NCBI RefSeq assembly: GCF_022835695.1
Contig: NZ_BQUV01000012.1
Span: 1-64,000 of the forward strand
From: Bradyrhizobium sp. Ce-3
GTDB taxonomy: Bacteria > Pseudomonadota > Alphaproteobacteria > Rhizobiales > Xanthobacteraceae
Direction of reading: 5' to 3'
DNA length: 64,000 nt
Under the pieces are notes generated by a model. The model was not told the DNA's origin, ran no database searches, and worked only from the letters and a program-made list of their open reading frames with translations. Every line of letters starts with the position of its first letter. Position 1 is the first letter of the stretch. Position numbers and translations under genes: made by a program. Positions 59,206 through 64,000 of this stretch are shown here, one piece after another.

Positions 59206-59721
59206 ATGAATGCGCAGTCCATCGAAGTCCGCCGCCTCCTGCCGGCCGACGCGGCGCTCTATCGCGATATCCGTCTCGAGGCGCTGCGCTTGGCCCCGGA
59301 GGCGTTCGGCAGTGCGTTTGAGACGGAGAGCGTGCACCCCGTCGAGTGGTTCGCGGAGCGGCTCGTGCACGGTGCGGTGATCCTCGGGGCGTTTTGTGGC
59401 CGCGAACTCGCCGGCATCGTCGGTTTTGTCGCGGCCGAGGGACCGAAGCGGCAGCACAAGGGCGCGCTGGTCGGCATGTATGTGCGTCAGGCGGCCCGCC
59501 GCGCGGGCGTCGGCCGGCGTCTGGTCGAAGCCGCACTCGAGCTTGCCGCGCAATCAGTCGAGCTGGTGCAACTCATCGTGGTCAAGGGCAACGAGCCGGC
59601 CATCCGGCTCTACCGGAGCATGGGCTTTGTCGAGTACGGGCTGGAGCAGCACGCGCTGAAGATCGACGGCCGCTACTACGACGATATTCTGATGGCCAGG
59701 GATCTGGTCGGGCGTGGCTGA
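59206..59721 (+). CDS. GNAT family N-acetyltransferase
   Basis: 171 aa. Acetyl-CoA binding motif in LVGMYVRQAARRAGVGRRLV (R-x2-G-x-G), preceded by GIVGFVAAEGPKRQHKGALV and followed by VVKGNEPAIRLYRSMGF. Close in layout to RimI/YjaB-like acetyltransferases; substrate unknown. Starts 26 bp after dhaK and may be cotranscribed, but is probably not part of the pathway. Confidence 0.88.
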   Translation: MNAQSIEVRRLLPADAALYRDIRLEALRLAPEAFGSAFETESVHPVEWFAERLVHGAVILGAFCGRELAGIVGFVAAEGPKRQHKGALVGMYVRQAARRAGVGRRLVEAALELAAQSVELVQLIVVKGNEPAIRLYRSMGFVEYGLEQHALKIDGRYYDDILMARDLVGRG

Positions 59722-59757
59722 CAGCGATCGACAGGTCGCCGACGACAGCCACCTGGC

Positions 59758-59788
59758 GATTCGGTTCTGATTGAATCAGAACCGAATC
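59758..59788. terminator. Perfect 15-bp inverted repeat terminator
   Basis: GATTCGGTTCTGATT and AATCAGAACCGAATC are separated by one base and followed on the plus strand by CCTAGCGTTTTGTTTG. It separates the convergent GNAT gene (ending 59721) and the RTX protease gene (ending 59816), so it can serve both. Confidence 0.75.
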
Positions 59789-59797
59789 CCTAGCGTT

Positions 59798-59824
59798 TTG
59801 TTTGACGCGTTTTCTTCACGCGAA
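59798..59824 (-). repeat. Dispersed repeat box, copy 2
   Basis: Exact inverted copy of the 27-nt box at 8092-8118. The end of the protease gene (codons for Phe-Ala and the stop TGA) lies within it, so the repeat seems to provide or abut the C-terminus. Confidence 0.6.
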
Positions 59825-61870
59825 CGAAAAGTCGGTCGCGACGAGTTGGCTTTTGTTGACGCCAACGAGCCAGATGGCAGTGTTTGGATCGATCGTGACG
59901 ATACTGAACGAGCCGTAGTCGGTGGTGGCGGCCAGCACGTCGGAGAAATTCGTCAGCATCGTTCCCTGCAGCAGGATGTTGTCGTTGCTGACCTCGAAGT
60001 CGTTCACCACGTCGACGCCTGAGTTCGCATTGAACAGCACCTCGTCGGAGCCGCCGGGCCCGAGGAACAAATAGTCGGTGCCTTCGCCGCCATCGAAGGT
60101 ATCGTTGCCTCCCTCGCCAAGAAGCACATCGACGCCCGCGCCGCCATACATGGCGTCGTTGCCATCTCCCATATAGAAATAATCCTGGCCGTCCTCGCCT
60201 ACGGCGACGTCGTTGCCGGATCCCATGACGAAGATATTGTTGCCGCCTCCGCCATAGCCGGTGTCGTTACCAATGTCTCCGTAGAAATAGTCGCCGCCAT
60301 CGCCGCCGTAGAGAAAATCGTCGCCGGCCTCTCCGAGCAGCACGTCGACGCCGCCGCCGCCGGCCAGGATGTCGTTGCCGGCACCGCCGTAAAGGTAGTC
60401 CTGATCGTCGCCGCCATAGGCGACATCGTTGCCATTGCCGCCGACCAGGACATCGACGCCGGCGCCGCCGGAGAACACGTCGTTGCCGTCGCCGCCGTAG
60501 AAATAATCGTTGCCGGTTCCGCCGTAACCGGTGTCGTCGCCGGCGAATCCAACCAGGACGTCGGCACCGGCGCCGCCGGCAAGGGTGTCGCTGCCGGCCC
60601 CGCCATAGAGACTGTCATTGGTCGCCGGGCCGACCGGATCGGTGGAGAGCAAAAGCGTGTTGGCCACAAGTCCGGTGACCGCGTAATTGCCGTCGGCGAA
60701 ATTGAGGTACTCGCCGCTATAGACCGTGTCGGTGCCGTCGACGCCATCGACGACCACGGTCTTGCCGCCGCTGCCGTCGTTGAACAACGAGATGCTGTAG
60801 GCGGCGCGCGGCGCCGAGAAATTGAAAAAGTCGGTGCCGGCGTCGCCGATCAGAGAATCGTTGCCGGCGCCGCCGGTGATCGTGTCGTTACCGGCGCCGC
60901 CATAGACCAGATCGTTGCCCGAGCCTGCATCGATCACATCATAGTCGTCACCGCCATAGAGGAAATCGGCGTCGGCGCCGCCGAACAGGAAGTCGATGCC
61001 GGAGCCGCCAAACAGCGTGTCGTTGCCGCTATCGCCGGACAGCGTATCGCCGCCGGCGTCGCCAAAGATGCTGTCGGCTCCGGAGCCGCCGAACATCAGA
61101 TCGCCGCCGTCGTCGAGCATCGCAATGTCATTGCCGGCGCCCGCGGAAATCACGTCGGCGGTGTTGAAGCCGCGGAAGGTGTCGGCGCCGGCGGTGCCGA
61201 CCTGAATCAGATTGTAGGAGCCGGTCCAGCGCCACGCCAGAACCTGCGATCCGTCGGCTCCCGGGCCGCTGTAGAGATATTGCACGGCCTGGAGATCCAG
61301 CGGCCCGAGCACGTTGCCCGTAACGGTATGGGTGTAGCTCATGACCGTTTCTGAATTATTGTCCAATGCGGTCGCAAGCGTTGGATCGCCCTCGAACGGA
61401 TGCTTGAATCCGAGCGCGTGTCCGATTTCGTGCAACAGCAGCGGGGTCGCGACCTTCCCATAATTGACGAAGACGTCGCCTCCGATTTGATTGTCGTAAT
61501 CCGAACTGATCGCGACGTTGGGGTAATAGGCGAACCCGGAGTAGGGCGTATATTTCGAATCAGTGGAGAAATCGTAGGAGCCGAACCGGATGTCACCGAG
61601 ACCCGCCGGCACCTCCAGGAAGATAATTCCGCTAGCGTCGGCCCATTGCTGCAGCGCTCCCCGTGCAAGCTGCGCTTCATCCGCCGTGAAGGGCCGAAAA
61701 CTGTTCTTGAAAGCCTGGCTATCGGACGACGCCAGCTCAGCGCTGGAAATGGTGGTATCGAACGAGTAGGTCACGAAGACCGGCTTGTTGGTCGGAGCAG
61801 CGCCCGTCGCCGTGTTGCCCCACCAGGAATAGCCCGAGAGAATTGCCGTAAAATCTGTTACCGCAGTCAT
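59816..61870 (-). CDS. Serralysin-like M10 metalloprotease with RTX repeats
   Basis: 684 aa. The protease domain spans residues about 20-200: zinc site HEIGHALGFKH (His147, Glu148, His151, His157) and Met-turn TVMSYTHT (Met177). From about residue 230 come calcium-binding nonapeptide repeats (GGSGADSIFG, GGAGNDSLIG), an interrupting segment at about 345-410 with FNFSAPRAAYSISLFNDGSG, then more repeats up to about 610. The C-terminal non-repeat part (LQGTMLTNFSDVLAATTDYG ... TDFSFA) is the presumed type I secretion signal. No N-terminal signal peptide, as expected for type I export. Very similar to the neighbour at 62010. Confidence 0.93.
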   Translation of the reverse strand: MTAVTDFTAILSGYSWWGNTATGAAPTNKPVFVTYSFDTTISSAELASSDSQAFKNSFRPFTADEAQLARGALQQWADASGIIFLEVPAGLGDIRFGSYDFSTDSKYTPYSGFAYYPNVAISSDYDNQIGGDVFVNYGKVATPLLLHEIGHALGFKHPFEGDPTLATALDNNSETVMSYTHTVTGNVLGPLDLQAVQYLYSGPGADGSQVLAWRWTGSYNLIQVGTAGADTFRGFNTADVISAGAGNDIAMLDDGGDLMFGGSGADSIFGDAGGDTLSGDSGNDTLFGGSGIDFLFGGADADFLYGGDDYDVIDAGSGNDLVYGGAGNDTITGGAGNDSLIGDAGTDFFNFSAPRAAYSISLFNDGSGGKTVVVDGVDGTDTVYSGEYLNFADGNYAVTGLVANTLLLSTDPVGPATNDSLYGGAGSDTLAGGAGADVLVGFAGDDTGYGGTGNDYFYGGDGNDVFSGGAGVDVLVGGNGNDVAYGGDDQDYLYGGAGNDILAGGGGVDVLLGEAGDDFLYGGDGGDYFYGDIGNDTGYGGGGNNIFVMGSGNDVAVGEDGQDYFYMGDGNDAMYGGAGVDVLLGEGGNDTFDGGEGTDYLFLGPGGSDEVLFNANSGVDVVNDFEVSNDNILLQGTMLTNFSDVLAATTDYGSFSIVTIDPNTAIWLVGVNKSQLVATDFSFA

Positions 61871-62009
61871 TGATTGTGCTCCCCAGCCGGCAGCTTAATA
61901 GCCGATCCTAGCGGGATTTCCGCGGTGAGCAAAGTGTACCGTGATGCCGTGAACAATCTCTCGTTGTTGGTCGATATGCGGTCCGGTGCACCGGGAAGCG
62001 GGGTTCGGC

Positions 62010-64000
62010 TCAGGCGAACGAGAAATCGGTCGCGAGGAGCTGGCTCTTGTTGACGCCGATCAGCCAGATCGCGGTGTTCGGGTCGATCGTGACGATGCTG
62101 AACGAGCCGTAGTCGGTGGTGGCGGCAAGCACGTCCGAAAAACTGGTCAGCATGGTGCCCTCCAGGCGGATGTTGTCGCTGCTGACCTCGAAGTCGTTGA
62201 CCACGTCGACGCCGGAGTCTGCATTGAACAGCACCTGGTCGGAGCCGCCGGGCCCGAGGAACAAATAGTCGGTGCCTTCGCCGCCGTCGAAGGTGTCGTT
62301 GCCGCCTTCGCCAAGCAGCACGTCGACGCCGGCGCCGCCATACATGATGTCGTTGCCGTCCCCCATGTAGAAATAATCCTGGCCGTCCTCGCCGACCGCG
62401 ACGTCGTTGCCTGATCCCATGACGAAGATATTGTTGCCGCCTCCGCCGTAACCGGTGTCGTTGCCGATGTCGCCGTAGAAGTAATCGCCGCCATCGCCGC
62501 CGTAGAGAAAATCGTCGCCGGTCTCGCCGAGCAGCACGTCGACGCCGCCGCCGCCGGCCAGCACGTCATTGCCCGCGCCACCGTAGAGATAGTCCTGGTC
62601 GTCGCCGCCATAGGCCACGTCGTTGCCATTGCCGCCGACCAGGACATCGACGCCGCTGCCGCCGGAGAACACGTCGTTGCCGTCGCCGCCGTAGAAATAG
62701 TCGTTGCCGGTGCCACCGTAGGCGGTGTCGTCGCCGGCAAGCCCAACCAGGACGTCGGCACCGGCGCCGCCGGCAAGGGTGTCGCCGCCGGCCCCGCCAT
62801 AAAGGCTGTCATTGGTCGCCGGGCCGGCCGGATCCGCGGCGAGCAAAAGCGTGTTGGCGATCAGTCCAGTGACGGCATAGTTGCCGTCGGCAAAGTCGAG
62901 ATACTCTCCGCTATAGACCACGTCCGTACCGTCGACGCCATCGACGATGACGGTCTTGCCTCCGCTTCCGTCGTCGAGTAGCGAAATGCTGTATGCGGAT
63001 CGCGGTGCCGAAAAACTGAAAAAATCGGTGCCGGCGTCGCCGACCAGAGTATCGTTCCCCGCACCACCGGTGATCGTGTCGTTGCCCGTGCCGCCATAGA
63101 CCAGATCGTTGCCTGCGCCTGCATCGATCACATCCAGATCGTCGCCACCATAGAGCAGGTCCGCGTCAGCGCCGCCGAACAGGAAATCGATGTCCGCGCC
63201 GCCGTATAGCGTGTCATCGCCGCCATCGCCGGACAGCGTATCGCTGCCGGCATCGCCAAAGATGCTGTCGGCTCCGGTCCCACCGAACATCTGGTCGCCG
63301 CCATAGGCGAGCATTGCGATGTCATTGCCGGCCCCGCCGGAAATGACGTCACCGGTGTTGAAGCCGCGGAAGGCGTCGGCGCCGGCGGTGCCGACCTGAA
63401 TCAAATTGTAGGAGGGCGTCCAGCGCCACGCCAGATCCTGCGATCCGTCGGTTCCCGGGCCGCCGTAGAGATATTGCACGGCCTGGACGTCCAGCGGCCC
63501 GAGCACGTTGCCGGGCGTCGTGGTCGTGTAGCTCATCACGGTCTGGGAATTGTTGTCCAATGTACTCGAAAGCGTCGGATCGCCTTCGAACGGATGCTTG
63601 AACCCCAGAGCGTGTCCTATCTCGTGCAGCAACAGAAAAGTCGTGACCTTGAAATAATTGATGAAGACGTCGCCTCCGATCGGAGTGTTGAGATCGGCGC
63701 CGATCGAGACGTCGGGACTGCGGCCAGCGCCGTTGTAAGGAACGTATTTTGGATCGGCAAAAAAATTAAAGGAGCTGAACCGGATGTCGCCGAGACCCGC
63801 CGGGACCTCGAAGAAAACAATTCCGCTGGCGTCCGCCCATTGCTGAAGGGCTCCGCGTGCAATCTGGGCTTCATCCGCCGTAAAGGGCCGAAAGCTGTCT
63901 TTGAAGGCCTGCGAATCCGGCGACGCCAGCTCTGAAGGGGAAATGACCGTATCGAAGGAGTAACTGATGAAGGTCGGCCGATTGGTTGCAGCAACGCCCG
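62010..64000 (-). CDS. Second serralysin-like M10/RTX protease, 5' end beyond window
   Basis: Minus-strand frame open from 64000 to a TGA at 62010; about 662 residues are visible, starting GVAATNRPTFISYSFDTVIS. Same domains as its neighbour: HEIGHALGFKH, Met-turn TVMSYT, RTX repeats, and a near-identical C-terminus. The protease half differs more (RFSSFNFFADPKYVPYNGAG versus RFGSYDFSTDSKYTPYSGFA) than the repeat half, where long stretches are the same. Tandem duplicate separated by 139 bp. The start codon should lie within roughly 60-80 bp to the right of the window. Confidence 0.92.
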   Translation of the reverse strand, partial: GVAATNRPTFISYSFDTVISPSELASPDSQAFKDSFRPFTADEAQIARGALQQWADASGIVFFEVPAGLGDIRFSSFNFFADPKYVPYNGAGRSPDVSIGADLNTPIGGDVFINYFKVTTFLLLHEIGHALGFKHPFEGDPTLSSTLDNNSQTVMSYTTTTPGNVLGPLDVQAVQYLYGGPGTDGSQDLAWRWTPSYNLIQVGTAGADAFRGFNTGDVISGGAGNDIAMLAYGGDQMFGGTGADSIFGDAGSDTLSGDGGDDTLYGGADIDFLFGGADADLLYGGDDLDVIDAGAGNDLVYGGTGNDTITGGAGNDTLVGDAGTDFFSFSAPRSAYSISLLDDGSGGKTVIVDGVDGTDVVYSGEYLDFADGNYAVTGLIANTLLLAADPAGPATNDSLYGGAGGDTLAGGAGADVLVGLAGDDTAYGGTGNDYFYGGDGNDVFSGGSGVDVLVGGNGNDVAYGGDDQDYLYGGAGNDVLAGGGGVDVLLGETGDDFLYGGDGGDYFYGDIGNDTGYGGGGNNIFVMGSGNDVAVGEDGQDYFYMGDGNDIMYGGAGVDVLLGEGGNDTFDGGEGTDYLFLGPGGSDQVLFNADSGVDVVNDFEVSSDNIRLEGTMLTSFSDVLAATTDYGSFSIVTIDPNTAIWLIGVNKSQLLATDFSFA

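Noticed and set aside
60000-63400. Regular short repeats that could suggest a CRISPR array or tandem DNA repeats
   Set aside because: They are codons of calcium-binding nonapeptide repeats in two protein-coding genes; no constant repeat with variable spacers.

Overview
The window looks like chromosome of a Bradyrhizobium-type alphaproteobacterium. The evidence is high GC with strong GC3 bias, many LysR regulators and ABC importers, aromatic catabolism genes, palindromic dispersed repeats of the kind seen in that genus, and many short secreted or membrane proteins. No rRNA, CRISPR array, recognisable transposase or integrase was seen. There are three tRNA genes: Thr(TGT) at 3.2 kb, Tyr(GTA) at 9.2 kb and Gly(TCC) at 34.5 kb.

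Layout. 0-3 kb: a run of small minus-strand proteins. 3.2-10.3 kb: tRNA-Thr, an RTX repeat protein, small secreted proteins, a dienelactone-hydrolase-like enzyme, a Ni/Co transporter-like protein, rlmB, tRNA-Tyr and a fatty acid hydroxylase. 10.5-16.4 kb: two LysR regulators with a DUF1989 protein, an allantoinase-like deacetylase, an azoreductase and an NCS1 nucleobase permease, suggesting ureide or purine nitrogen use. 16.4-19.6 kb: an atypical AT-richer segment carrying a papain-like protease / lysozyme-like fusion. It is bracketed by a 175 bp direct repeat made from the 3' end of a LysR gene. 19.4-23.1 kb: that LysR gene, divergent from an MFS transporter and an amidohydrolase. 23.1-34 kb: palindromic repeats, a large autotransporter, a class III cyclase, a ClC transporter, a NUDIX protein, three overlapping small genes, an MltB-type transglycosylase, a GrlR-like protein and a YCII protein. 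At 34.15-34.35 kb is a complete tiny transcription unit: promoter, a 15-nt match to the anti-Shine-Dalgarno, a 14-codon ORF and a strong terminator.

35-37.5 kb: a large LGFP-repeat protein with a C-terminal HELTH zincin motif, preceded by a coupled 45-aa gene. 37.6-43.5 kb: a MarR-linked aromatic oxygenation cluster (SDR, Rieske oxygenase, ferredoxin, ferredoxin reductase, MarR, periplasmic binding protein). Two promoters in it share an almost identical palindromic operator between -35 and -10. 43.5-48.5 kb: a LysR-controlled pathway that fits 4-nitrobenzoate degradation: binding protein, nitroreductase, hydroxylaminobenzoate lyase, protocatechuate 3,4-dioxygenase. 49-59.2 kb: one long operon coupling a six-component ABC importer, built like the rhizobial glycerol importer, to a PTS-driven dihydroxyacetone kinase (DhaL, DhaM, HPr, EI, an HTH protein, DhaK). 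59.2-64 kb: a GNAT acetyltransferase and two tandem, very similar serralysin-like M10 metalloproteases with RTX repeats, the second running off the window.

Best candidates for something new: the protease-lysozyme fusion in its repeat-flanked insertion, the micro-ORF/sRNA unit, and the LGFP-zincin protein with its small partner.
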